Source: Bacteroidales bacterium
Lineage (GTDB): Bacteria; Bacteroidota; Bacteroidia; Bacteroidales; Paludibacteraceae
NCBI GenBank assembly: GCA_900769035.1
Contig: CAAGFD010000228.1
Coordinates: 1 to 6,785, forward strand
DNA length: 6,785 nt
Direction: 5' to 3'
Shown here: positions 1 to 5,931 of the stretch, one piece after another
Numbering within the stretch: position 1 is the stretch's first letter
Layout of the letters: each line of letters starts with the position of its first letter
Notes under the pieces: generated by a model
The model's database searches: none
Seen by the model: only the letters and a program-made list of their open reading frames with translations
Told to the model about the DNA's origin: nothing
Translations under genes and position numbers: made by a program

Positions 1-892
1 CGTCATTAAAAGAAACCACTCCGGCAATAGGAGACTCAAAAACAAAATCTTCTCTCCATAGATTAATATCAGCTAACAATTGTTCTTTACATTGAATGAT
101 ATTCTTTTCCAGATCATATCTCTCTTGTTTTAATTGTAAAACAAGTTCTTCTTTATTTTGTTGCAATTCTATCATAGACACTTCCGTAGAAATAACATTA
201 GAGAGGGCGGATGCATAGGCACTTTCGGCAGAATAATAATCTTGCTTGGAATTTTCCAAATCAAATTTAGAAATAACACCTTGGCGGAATAGATTAGAAT
301 CAGTTCTTAAATTACCATTAGTAAGTGACAATTTATTTTTATAGGAATTAGATTGAGACACAATAACAGTATGATAATCTTGTTTCTTTTTCAACAGATT
401 ATCAATCATTTTAATTCTATTACCCAAATAATTTACATCCAAATAATTTTTGTAGTTGTAACAGGCTGCGACAAAATTAAGCCATGAAGACTGAACATTA
501 CCTAACGAATAATTGTCGTAAATCCAATCAGAAAATACGATAGAATCTATATTATTAATTTTAAAGGAAGAGAGTTCTGTTTCAACAAGTTTAATATGAT
601 TATAGTTAACAGAAGATTTAAGACCAGCAATATAGTCGCCCTTATTTACAACATCACCATTATTAACAGAAAGAGAATCAATTAAACCGGTATGGCGAGC
701 AATCAATTGAGAAGGAGGGTTAATAGTAGTAATAATAATGGAAGAATCAACCACTTGAGGATATTTAATAAAATAACATCCCACAATAATTAATAAAAAT
801 ACGGTAGCAATAACCAATATACCCCAGCGAATAATCCAATGAGGAATATGCCCCATAATTTCGTTTACTTCATTACAATAATCCTCTTCCAT
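1..892 (-). CDS. HlyD-family membrane fusion protein (periplasmic adaptor), 3'-truncated by window edge
   Basis: Open frame from ATG at 892 runs off base 1, giving 297 residues without a stop; the family is usually somewhat over 400 residues, so the C-terminal part is missing. Visible order: a short cytoplasmic N-terminus with the EIMGHIPHWIIRWG stretch that I recognise from Bacteroidota HlyD proteins, one transmembrane helix at about 23-42, the first half of a lipoyl/barrel-sandwich hairpin at about 64-92 (TGLIDSLSVNNGDVVNKGD), a long Gln/Lys/Glu-rich probable coiled coil at about 150-280, and the start of the second lipoyl half (FESPIAGVVSF) at the window edge. Known role of the family: bridging an inner-membrane ABC exporter to an outer-membrane TolC-type channel. 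The start lies 2 bases after the transporter's stop, so it is the natural partner of that exporter. Family assignment is strong; the exported substrate is inferred from the operon. Confidence 0.93.
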   Translation of the reverse strand, partial: MEEDYCNEVNEIMGHIPHWIIRWGILVIATVFLLIIVGCYFIKYPQVVDSSIIITTINPPSQLIARHTGLIDSLSVNNGDVVNKGDYIAGLKSSVNYNHIKLVETELSSFKINNIDSIVFSDWIYDNYSLGNVQSSWLNFVAACYNYKNYLDVNYLGNRIKMIDNLLKKKQDYHTVIVSQSNSYKNKLSLTNGNLRTDSNLFRQGVISKFDLENSKQDYYSAESAYASALSNVISTEVSMIELQQNKEELVLQLKQERYDLEKNIIQCKEQLLADINLWREDFVFESPIAGVVSFND

Positions 893-894
893 AC

Positions 895-3087
895 CTACGA
901 ACCTAAATCCAGTTGATTTTTAACTAAAGAAAAATACAATCCTTTTTTGTTGATTAAATCGTGATGTGACCCTATTTCAACGATATTTCCATTATCGAGA
1001 ACTACTATTTGATCGGCATTTTTAACCGTACTAAGGCGATGAGCAATAACAACTACTGTTTTTCCGGAAAAGATATTAGCAAGGTTATTCATGATAACAG
1101 CCTCATTTTCTGCATCTAATGAATTAGTTGCCTCATCGAGAAATAGATAATCGGCTTTTTTATAGACGGCGCGAGCAATTAAAATTCTTTGACGTTGCCC
1201 CACACTAATTCCGAGTCCATCGCCACCAATTTTTGTTTTATATCCAAGAGGTAAAGAAGATATCCACGAATCTATATTTGACATTTTTGCAGCCCACGCA
1301 ATACGGTCTATATCAGGATTTTCATCCCCTGCTGCAATATTATTGATAATAGTATCTGAAAAGATATATCCATCTTGCATCACAATACCACATTTAGAAC
1401 GCCAAATAGATTTTTTATATTTATCTAATGAAATATCGTTTAACAAAATTTCTCCACTAACAGGCGGATAAAAACCCAACAACATTTTGAGCAAAGTAGA
1501 TTTTCCACTACCACTATAACCTACAATTGCAGTTATTTTTTTGTTTGGGATAACAAGATTAATATTATTTAACACCTTGGGTGAATGAGGACCCTCATAC
1601 TGAAAAGTAACATTATTTAATATAATTTCTGAATTAGCAGGAATATCAATAATTAAATTATCCGTATCTTTATCTTCATCATCTTTTGATTGTATTTCGC
1701 TCATTCTTTCAAGAGAAATTTTAGCATCTTGAGTAGCTTGTAAGAACGAAATAAACTGGGAGATTGGCGAATTTAATTGACCGATAATATACTGAAGCGA
1801 CATCATAATACCGAGAGAAATTTCGCCATTAATAACAGCCAAAGCAGCCATAAAAGATATAATTACATTTTTACCTTGGTCAATAAAAAGGGCACCCACC
1901 TCTTGAGTTTGACTAAGCGACATACTCTTTACAGAGATTTTAAACAATTTAGCTTGAATACGCTGCCATTCCCATTTTTTTTGTTTTTCAAAATTATTCA
2001 ATTTAATCTCTTGCATACCGGACACCAATTGTACGAGGCTATTTTGATTAACGGCAGACTCTTGAAATCGCATATAATCCAATTTTCTACGCTGACGAAG
2101 GAAAAGAGTAATCCAAAGGATATATAAAATACTACCTACAATAAAAACTCCGAAAATAGCTAAATTATAGCAAGACATTAATACAGAATAGACTATAAAA
2201 GTAACAATAGCGATTGCAATACTAAGTAGAGAACCGGTAAGGAAATTTTGAATACGAGAATAATCATTAATTCTTTGAAGAATATCACCGACTTTTTTTG
2301 TATCAAAAAAAGAAATAGGAAGGCGCACTAATTTAGCAAGGAAATCGGATATCAAAGAGATACTGATACGGGAAGTGATATGCAACATGAGCCAAGAGCG
2401 AATTAAATTATTTGCAGTTTGTCCAAAAATAAGTACTACTTGAGCAATAAGCAAGGTAACTATAAGAGAGATATTACCTGTACCAATACCCTTATCTACA
2501 ATATTTTGAGTAATAAAAGGGAATATCAAGCTAATCAAACTGCCCACAATCATCGCAATAACGACCTGAGCGATATATTTAGAATAGGGAGATAAATATT
2601 CGAGTAAATATCTAAAAGAAAGACCTTTATCTTTTTCATCCGGATTTTTATAAAAATCGGGAGTAGTTTCTAAAAGAAGGGCGATACCAAAATCATTTGA
2701 TTGCTTCCAAAAACGGATAAACTTATCTTTATCATAATCGAGCAGACCGACAGCAGGGTCAAAAACTCTAATGATATCATTATTTTTTTTTCGTTTAATA
2801 TCATAAACGACAACGAAATGTTCTTGATTCCAATGAACAATACAAGGTAAAACAGCCTCATCACGGAGCTGCTGATAAGTTAATTTAACCCCTGCAGTAC
2901 GGAGACCAATACTCTCGGCAGCCTCACTAATACCGAGTAAGCTAACGCCATTATTACCGATATAGCAACGCTGCCGTAAAGTATTTAACGACCAAAATTT
3001 CCCATAATACTCTGCAATAGATTTCAAGCACGTTGGTCCGCAATCTATTGAATCCAACTGAATATTAACCGGAAATTTTCTTTTCAT
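895..3087 (-). CDS. C39 peptidase-containing ABC transporter (PCAT), Gly-Gly leader peptide processing and export
   Basis: A 730-residue full-length bifunctional exporter. Residues 1-130 are a peptidase C39 domain: Gln10 (oxyanion), catalytic Cys16 in DCGPTC, His90 in HFVVVY and Asp110 in FDPAVG are all present, so cleavage after Gly-Gly is expected to be active. Residues about 170-440 form the transmembrane domain, with hydrophobic segments near 171-193, 203-223, 284-305 and 308-330 and further helices around 405-435. The nucleotide-binding domain starts near 485, with Walker A GYSGSGKST (523-531), Q-loop Gln571, signature GISVGQRQR (626-634, with Val where Gly is commonest), Walker B YLFLDE (647-652, catalytic Glu652) and switch His683. 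Its ATG overlaps the stop of precursor C by one base (TAATG), implying coupled translation. Inferred substrates are the Gly-Gly precursors encoded in this window. The protein acts in the inner membrane, with the peptidase domain on the cytoplasmic side. Confidence 0.96.
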   Translation of the reverse strand: MKRKFPVNIQLDSIDCGPTCLKSIAEYYGKFWSLNTLRQRCYIGNNGVSLLGISEAAESIGLRTAGVKLTYQQLRDEAVLPCIVHWNQEHFVVVYDIKRKKNNDIIRVFDPAVGLLDYDKDKFIRFWKQSNDFGIALLLETTPDFYKNPDEKDKGLSFRYLLEYLSPYSKYIAQVVIAMIVGSLISLIFPFITQNIVDKGIGTGNISLIVTLLIAQVVLIFGQTANNLIRSWLMLHITSRISISLISDFLAKLVRLPISFFDTKKVGDILQRINDYSRIQNFLTGSLLSIAIAIVTFIVYSVLMSCYNLAIFGVFIVGSILYILWITLFLRQRRKLDYMRFQESAVNQNSLVQLVSGMQEIKLNNFEKQKKWEWQRIQAKLFKISVKSMSLSQTQEVGALFIDQGKNVIISFMAALAVINGEISLGIMMSLQYIIGQLNSPISQFISFLQATQDAKISLERMSEIQSKDDEDKDTDNLIIDIPANSEIILNNVTFQYEGPHSPKVLNNINLVIPNKKITAIVGYSGSGKSTLLKMLLGFYPPVSGEILLNDISLDKYKKSIWRSKCGIVMQDGYIFSDTIINNIAAGDENPDIDRIAWAAKMSNIDSWISSLPLGYKTKIGGDGLGISVGQRQRILIARAVYKKADYLFLDEATNSLDAENEAVIMNNLANIFSGKTVVVIAHRLSTVKNADQIVVLDNGNIVEIGSHHDLINKKGLYFSLVKNQLDLGS

Positions 3088-3335
3088 TACTTAAAGGTAA
3101 AATGATTCAATAAATTAATTCTCGCAGAAGTTTCAGGTTGTTTTGAACTAAAATTATTTGGGCAAGAAACGAAAACGTCATCCATACAATTTTGGTATTC
3201 CAAATTGCAAGTTAAAAACATATAGCAAGGACGCATTTCATACTCAGTACAAGTAAAAATTCTCTTACCACCTTGTACATTACTCATCTCCTCTGCAGAA
3301 AGAATATTTTCTTCTATTTTTTTCAATATTTTCAT
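3087..3335 (-). CDS. RiPP precursor C: Gly-Gly leader, five-Cys core
   Basis: An 82-residue precursor starting at ATG 3335. A GTG two codons upstream (3341) is in frame, but the ATG gives MKIL, matching the other precursors, so it is preferred. The leader is residues 1-23, ending QGG, with hydrophobic residues at -4 (Val), -7 (Met) and -12 (Leu) from the cleavage site, the usual C39 recognition pattern. The core has Cys at 29, 37, 43, 50 and 58, spaced 7-5-6-7 (intervening residues), including CTEYEMRPC. A 24-residue Cys-free tail follows, unlike the short tails of the other precursors; it may be a follower segment or simply unmodified. The gene sits between the maturase (21 bases upstream) and the transporter (1-base overlap). 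It resembles the GG-Bacteroidales natural product precursor family (TIGR04149, from memory). The modification is inferred; the precursor assignment is strong. Confidence 0.88.
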   Translation of the reverse strand: MKILKKIEENILSAEEMSNVQGGKRIFTCTEYEMRPCYMFLTCNLEYQNCMDDVFVSCPNNFSSKQPETSARINLLNHFTFK

Positions 3336-3356
3336 AATCACACCATTTAAAAAATA

Positions 3357-4688
3357 TTAAACACTCATTTTTCTTTTTATATGCTCAAGAATATATTTAT
3401 CTAAAACTCCCTTATAGAATGTGCAATTAATATTGCTTTTATTTTCAAATTTATTCTCAATTCTTTGAATAGGACAACCGCCATTACATAAAGGCAAATA
3501 AGAACAAGACCTACACCTTTCATCCTCTAAATGATCGGCACCAAAACATTGTCGATTCATAAGAATAGGGTTTAAAATATTAACTTTTCCAGAATCTTCT
3601 ATTTTACCAACAACATAGTTCGAGTTACCAACATGTTCCCAACATTTATAAAAATAACCATCTGCATCAAAAGCAACGGCATTTTTATTTCTAATAGCAC
3701 ACTCTCTTATGGAATTTTTAGGATACCTTATCTGAGGTGAATCTATATTACATTTAGATAGATTTAGAATAAAATTAGAATATTCAGAAATAGAAAATAA
3801 ATTGTTAGCGGCAGAACATCCATTTCTATCCAAAACAATAGCAGGAGCAACAGAAACTTTCTTCCCCTCAAATCTATTTAGTATATATCGTTGTAAATCA
3901 CTATACTCATCTGCATTATCTTTTGTAAGATTAACCCTCACAACAATTTCAAGTTCCGGATATAATGTTGTCGCCAATTGAATATTATCAAGAACTTTAG
4001 AAAACACATCATCACATTCATTTAAATATTTCACTTTATTATGTGAATCTTTGTTTCCATCCAACGTTATTTGAGCAGAAGTAACTTTAGCTTTTTTTAA
4101 AACAGATATAGCATGCTCATTCAAATGATAACCGGTAGTAATGATATTAGAAGAAAAAGAAAGATTATCTAACAATGGTTCTAATTTAGAATAAAACATA
4201 TCAATTTCATCAATAGCCATTAGAGGCTCTCCACCAAACCAAGTAAGCCTTAAATACTTCACTTGCTTTTGTTGAGATAAAAACAATATGATAGAATCCA
4301 TAACTGATTCAGACATATGTGTTTTACTCTTACTTTTTTCAAAACAATAACTACAAGAGAAACAACAATCCATTGTAGGGACTAACGTTAAATGCATTGA
4401 TGAATTTTGAAACCGTAAAGACTGGATTATTGATTTATAAATTAAAAAATCATCTTCATCATTATAGGTAACAAAATAGTCTTTTTTTAAATCAATAAAC
4501 AAAGATTCCGTATCAATAGAAGGAGTATAAAAAGAATGGTTTTTCTTTAATTTTTCAAGCAAAACATATAATTCTTTATCAACCTCAATTAAAGCATTAG
4601 ACAATGAATTGTATAGATAAAATTTATCATGAGAGTTTACAAAAAAAGTATATCTTGAAGTTGTTATTTTATCCATAGCATTAACCAT
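3357..4688 (-). CDS. Radical SAM/SPASM peptide maturase
   Basis: 443 residues from ATG 4688, which overlaps the end of precursor B by 8 bases. ATG 4676 (MDKITTSRYTFF) would start 4 bases after that stop and is an equally plausible start. Residues about 1-95 form a non-catalytic N-terminal domain with the YLYNSLSNALIEVDKELY pattern common in peptide maturases, possibly a precursor-recognition element. The radical SAM core has the CX3CX2C cluster at Cys108, Cys112 and Cys115, an extra adjacent Cys109, and the FGGEP segment at 151-155. The SPASM domain has Cys330, Gly344, Cys349, then Cys392, Cys395, Cys401, Cys405 and Cys422, a full seven-Cys set expected to hold two auxiliary 4Fe-4S clusters; Cys381 is additional. 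Known relatives install thioether or carbon-carbon crosslinks in peptides. Here the substrates are inferred to be the four Cys-rich precursors. It probably belongs to the GG-Bacteroidales maturase group (TIGR04148, from memory); the exact reaction is unknown. Confidence 0.92.
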   Translation of the reverse strand: MVNAMDKITTSRYTFFVNSHDKFYLYNSLSNALIEVDKELYVLLEKLKKNHSFYTPSIDTESLFIDLKKDYFVTYNDEDDFLIYKSIIQSLRFQNSSMHLTLVPTMDCCFSCSYCFEKSKSKTHMSESVMDSIILFLSQQKQVKYLRLTWFGGEPLMAIDEIDMFYSKLEPLLDNLSFSSNIITTGYHLNEHAISVLKKAKVTSAQITLDGNKDSHNKVKYLNECDDVFSKVLDNIQLATTLYPELEIVVRVNLTKDNADEYSDLQRYILNRFEGKKVSVAPAIVLDRNGCSAANNLFSISEYSNFILNLSKCNIDSPQIRYPKNSIRECAIRNKNAVAFDADGYFYKCWEHVGNSNYVVGKIEDSGKVNILNPILMNRQCFGADHLEDERCRSCSYLPLCNGGCPIQRIENKFENKSNINCTFYKGVLDKYILEHIKRKMSV

Positions 4689-4893
4689 TAGTAGTTTTAC
4701 CTCCTATTTCAGTGCAACACATTACATACTTACTACAAACAATGTAGTTTATAGGTCCCATATTACATGGTTTAGAAGAATATTCAACACAAGAAAACCA
4801 CATTTCTGTATTTGAACAAGCACCTCCTCTGATATTATCTAATTGTGAAGAGGATAATATATTACCCTTTTCGATATAACCCAAAATTTTCAT
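4681..4893 (-). CDS. RiPP precursor B: Gly-Gly leader, six-Cys core
   Basis: A 70-residue precursor. The leader (1-24, ending IRGG) begins MKILGYIEKGN and has Ile at -4, Leu at -7 and Leu at -12, as expected for C39 processing. The core has Cys at 26, 35, 43, 53, 59 and 60; the last two are adjacent, which is unique among the four precursors here. It carries CVEYSSKPC, matching CTEYEMRPC of precursor C and CGDYISEPC of precursor D, and the aromatic-x-x-Cys units WFSC, YIVC and YVMC. The 10-residue tail contains a second Gly-Gly (EIGG), which lacks the surrounding leader pattern and is probably not a processing site. The start overlaps the stop of precursor A (ATGA, 4 bases) and the 3' end overlaps the maturase start. 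Precursor identity is strong; the mature structure is unknown. Confidence 0.87.
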   Translation of the reverse strand: MKILGYIEKGNILSSSQLDNIRGGACSNTEMWFSCVEYSSKPCNMGPINYIVCSKYVMCCTEIGGKTTNG

Positions 4894-5171
4894 ACCATCT
4901 CTACATCATAACCATTTTGAACAGAACATGTAGTATACATTGGAATAGGCATACATTGAGTAACAAAATGTGGGCAATCCATATAAGAAGGCGCATTTAC
5001 ATCACAAAATAAATACTTTTTACATGTCCAATAATTATTTAAACATGTATTTGAAAAATTTGAACAACTTTCATAATAAGCCTGATTTCCTGGGCATACT
5101 CCACCCACAACATCTTTCATTTCTTCGTTAGAAACAAACTGATTTTTTTCAATCTCGCAAATTTTTTTCAT
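4890..5171 (-). CDS. RiPP precursor A: Gly-Gly leader, eight-Cys core; first gene of the operon
   Basis: A 93-residue precursor. The leader (1-24) begins MKKICEIEKNQ, contains SNEEM, and ends VVGG with Val at -4, Met at -7 and Val at -12. Unusually, the leader itself contains a Cys (Cys5). The core has Cys at 26, 36, 43, 50, 56, 66, 73 and 82, with five aromatic-x-x-Cys units (YESC, YWTC, YLFC, YMDC, YTTC). The first loop, CPGNQAYYESC, matches CPNENGVYNTC of precursor D in spacing and position. The tail after the last Cys is 11 residues. As the promoter-proximal gene it should be the most abundantly made peptide of the operon, a common arrangement for RiPP precursors. It overlaps precursor B by 4 bases. 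Assignment rests on leader similarity, the Cys-rich core and the neighbouring maturase and exporter. Confidence 0.89.
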   Translation of the reverse strand: MKKICEIEKNQFVSNEEMKDVVGGVCPGNQAYYESCSNFSNTCLNNYWTCKKYLFCDVNAPSYMDCPHFVTQCMPIPMYTTCSVQNGYDVEMV

Positions 5172-5213
5172 TCTAATATTATTAATAAGTTAATACGTTG
5201 AATAAATACAATG

Positions 5214-5221
5214 CAAAGGTA
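5214..5221 (-). promoter_or_regulatory. Putative Bacteroidota -7 promoter element for the leftward operon
   Basis: The minus strand reads TACCTTTG here, matching the Bacteroidota sigma-70-type -7 consensus TAnnTTTG. It lies 42 bases upstream of precursor A's start, giving a predicted untranslated leader of roughly 35-40 bases. No TTG/TTTG at the usual 19-21-base spacing was found for a -33 box; the nearest TTTG matches are 11 and 31 bases upstream. This element is therefore supported mainly by its exact -7 match and its position. Confidence 0.55.
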
Positions 5222-5375
5222 ATATATTTCTTCAAATAAAAAAATAATGAGGCAAAAAAAATTTACATTTAAGCAACCATAGATTCACAAGTAACTAAAT
5301 TCCAGATAGTTACAATTAAGTAAAAATCAAATAAATTTTTTCTCAATAATTAATTATAATATCAAAAAAATATTA

Positions 5376-5383
5376 TACCTTTG
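5376..5383 (+). promoter_or_regulatory. Putative Bacteroidota -7 promoter element for precursor D unit
   Basis: The plus strand reads TACCTTTG, identical to the element facing the leftward operon. With the following C and its mirror it forms a 9-base inverted pair (GCAAAGGTA at 5213-5221, TACCTTTGC at 5376-5384). It lies 249 bases upstream of precursor D, implying a leader of about 240 bases. No clear -33 TTG is visible at standard spacing in the AT-rich DNA upstream. Confidence 0.5.
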
Positions 5384-5478
5384 CGTTTGAAAAAGCAACA
5401 ATATGTTATATTAGAATCTACGGATATAGGAACATTCTATAGAAATAAATAATACACTAATAAAGCATATCATAAAAA

Positions 5479-5486
5479 TATATTTG
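5479..5486 (+). promoter_or_regulatory. Possible second -7 element (TATATTTG) upstream of precursor D
   Basis: TATATTTG fits TAnnTTTG and is closer to precursor D (146 bases upstream) than the TACCTTTG element. In DNA this AT-rich a chance match is quite likely, and no -33 TTG is seen at the proper spacing, so this is only an alternative start site. Confidence 0.2.
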
Positions 5487-5502
5487 ACATTATTAAAACT
5501 AG

Positions 5503-5539
5503 TCTCAATTGAAGTATTAAATATGTTACTATATTGAGA
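5503..5539 (+). repeat. Seven-base inverted repeat in the precursor D leader region
   Basis: TCTCAAT (5503-5509) and ATTGAGA (5533-5539) are perfect reverse complements separated by 23 bases. In the predicted untranslated leader of precursor D this could form a weak hairpin. The stem is short and AT-rich with no U-tract after it, so it is not a convincing terminator; function is unknown. Confidence 0.3.
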
Positions 5540-5577
5540 AGATAATTAACGTAAATAATTCATAATATTCAATTGAA
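5505..5577. repeat. Two copies of the TCAATTGA palindrome
   Basis: TCAATTGA occurs at 5505-5512 and again at 5569-5576, where it extends to the 10-base palindrome TTCAATTGAA (5568-5577). The copies are 64 bases apart, upstream of precursor D and downstream of both candidate -7 elements. They could be operator half-sites or leader elements, or chance in AT-rich DNA. Confidence 0.25.
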
Positions 5578-5632
5578 AAATATATTTAAACAAAACAACA
5601 AAACATAATTATTAACATTTAATTTTGATAGT

Positions 5633-5917
5633 ATGAAAAAAATCCAGACAATTGAACAATCACAATTAATGAACAGTGAGGAAATGAAAAATTCCCATGG
5701 TGGAATGACATGTCCAAATGAAAATGGTGTTTACAACACTTGTAGTCTCACAAATTTTTATATGAATTGCCCTTCTCTGACACTCTACAAAATTTGTGGT
5801 GATTATATTTCTGAACCATGTGTCATACATGAAACTTGTACAAATTTATTTCAAAATTGCATTAACAACAATTATGTAGTTTGTGCTCCTAATAAACAAT
5901 ACGACAGTCAACCTTAA
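5633..5917 (+). CDS. RiPP precursor D: Gly-Gly leader, eight-Cys core, divergently transcribed
   Basis: A 94-residue precursor on the opposite strand from the others. The leader (1-24) begins MKKIQTIEQSQ, contains NSEEM as in precursor A, and ends SHGG. Met is present at -7 and -12, but position -4 is Ser where the others have Val or Ile, a departure from the usual C39 recognition pattern. The core has Cys at 27, 37, 46, 55, 63, 69, 76 and 84, with aromatic-x-x-Cys units YNTC, YMNC, YKIC, FQNC and YVVC. Its first loop resembles precursor A's, and its last five Cys have exactly precursor C's spacing (7-5-6-7), including CGDYISEPC. The tail is 10 residues. No second maturase or exporter is seen beside it, so it is inferred to use the leftward operon's enzymes in trans. 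A secreted protein gene follows after 14 bases. Confidence 0.86.
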   Translation: MKKIQTIEQSQLMNSEEMKNSHGGMTCPNENGVYNTCSLTNFYMNCPSLTLYKICGDYISEPCVIHETCTNLFQNCINNNYVVCAPNKQYDSQP

Positions 5918-5931
5918 ATCAATGAAAAATT

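Larger units (their letters stand above)
5172..5632. other. Divergent, gene-free intergenic region between the two transcription units
   Basis: This 461-base, very AT-rich stretch separates the leftward precursor A operon from the rightward precursor D unit. I find no convincing gene. The longest small frame I noticed is about 20 codons on the minus strand from 5473 and has no precursor-like leader. It contains TACCTTTG elements on both strands, a further TATATTTG match, two TCAATTGA palindromes and a 7-base inverted repeat, listed separately. The 5' untranslated leader of precursor D may be about 240 bases long if the upstream promoter is used; precursor A's would be about 35-40 bases. Confidence 0.8.

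Noticed and set aside
626..640. Tandem AAT/ATA-rich runs inside the HlyD gene region as a repeat element
   Set aside because: These are ordinary Ile/Asn-rich codons of the coding sequence in a low-GC genome, with no consistent unit.
1777..2127. Plus-strand open frame of 116 codons
   Set aside because: It lies entirely antisense inside the transporter's transmembrane domain, has no recognisable motif, and the transporter frame is intact and well conserved.
2670..2864. Minus-strand open frame of 64 codons
   Set aside because: Out-of-frame shadow within the C39 peptidase region of the transporter; its hydrophobic look comes from AT-rich codons.
3336..3341. GTG at 3341 as the start of precursor C
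   Set aside because: The in-frame ATG two codons later gives a leader that begins MKIL and aligns with the other precursors; the GTG start only adds two extra residues.
4681..4710. Second Gly-Gly (EIGG) near the end of precursor B as a cleavage site
   Set aside because: It lacks the hydrophobic -4, -7, -12 pattern in a leader-like context and would leave only a five-residue product.
5213..5384. Invertible (phase-variable) promoter flanked by the 9-base inverted pair
   Set aside because: The inverted pair coincides with the -7 elements themselves, is shorter than the inverted repeats I would expect for Bacteroides promoter inversions, and no recombinase gene is seen; two copies of the same promoter consensus explain it.
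5411..5473. Short minus-strand frame of about 20 codons in the intergenic region
   Set aside because: No Gly-Gly leader, no Cys pattern and no promoter at proper distance; expected by chance.
3087..5917. Lanthipeptide interpretation of the Cys-rich cores
   Set aside because: No LanM, LanB or LanC-like gene is present in the window, the only modifying enzyme visible is radical SAM, and Ser/Thr are not arranged in a typical lanthionine pattern.
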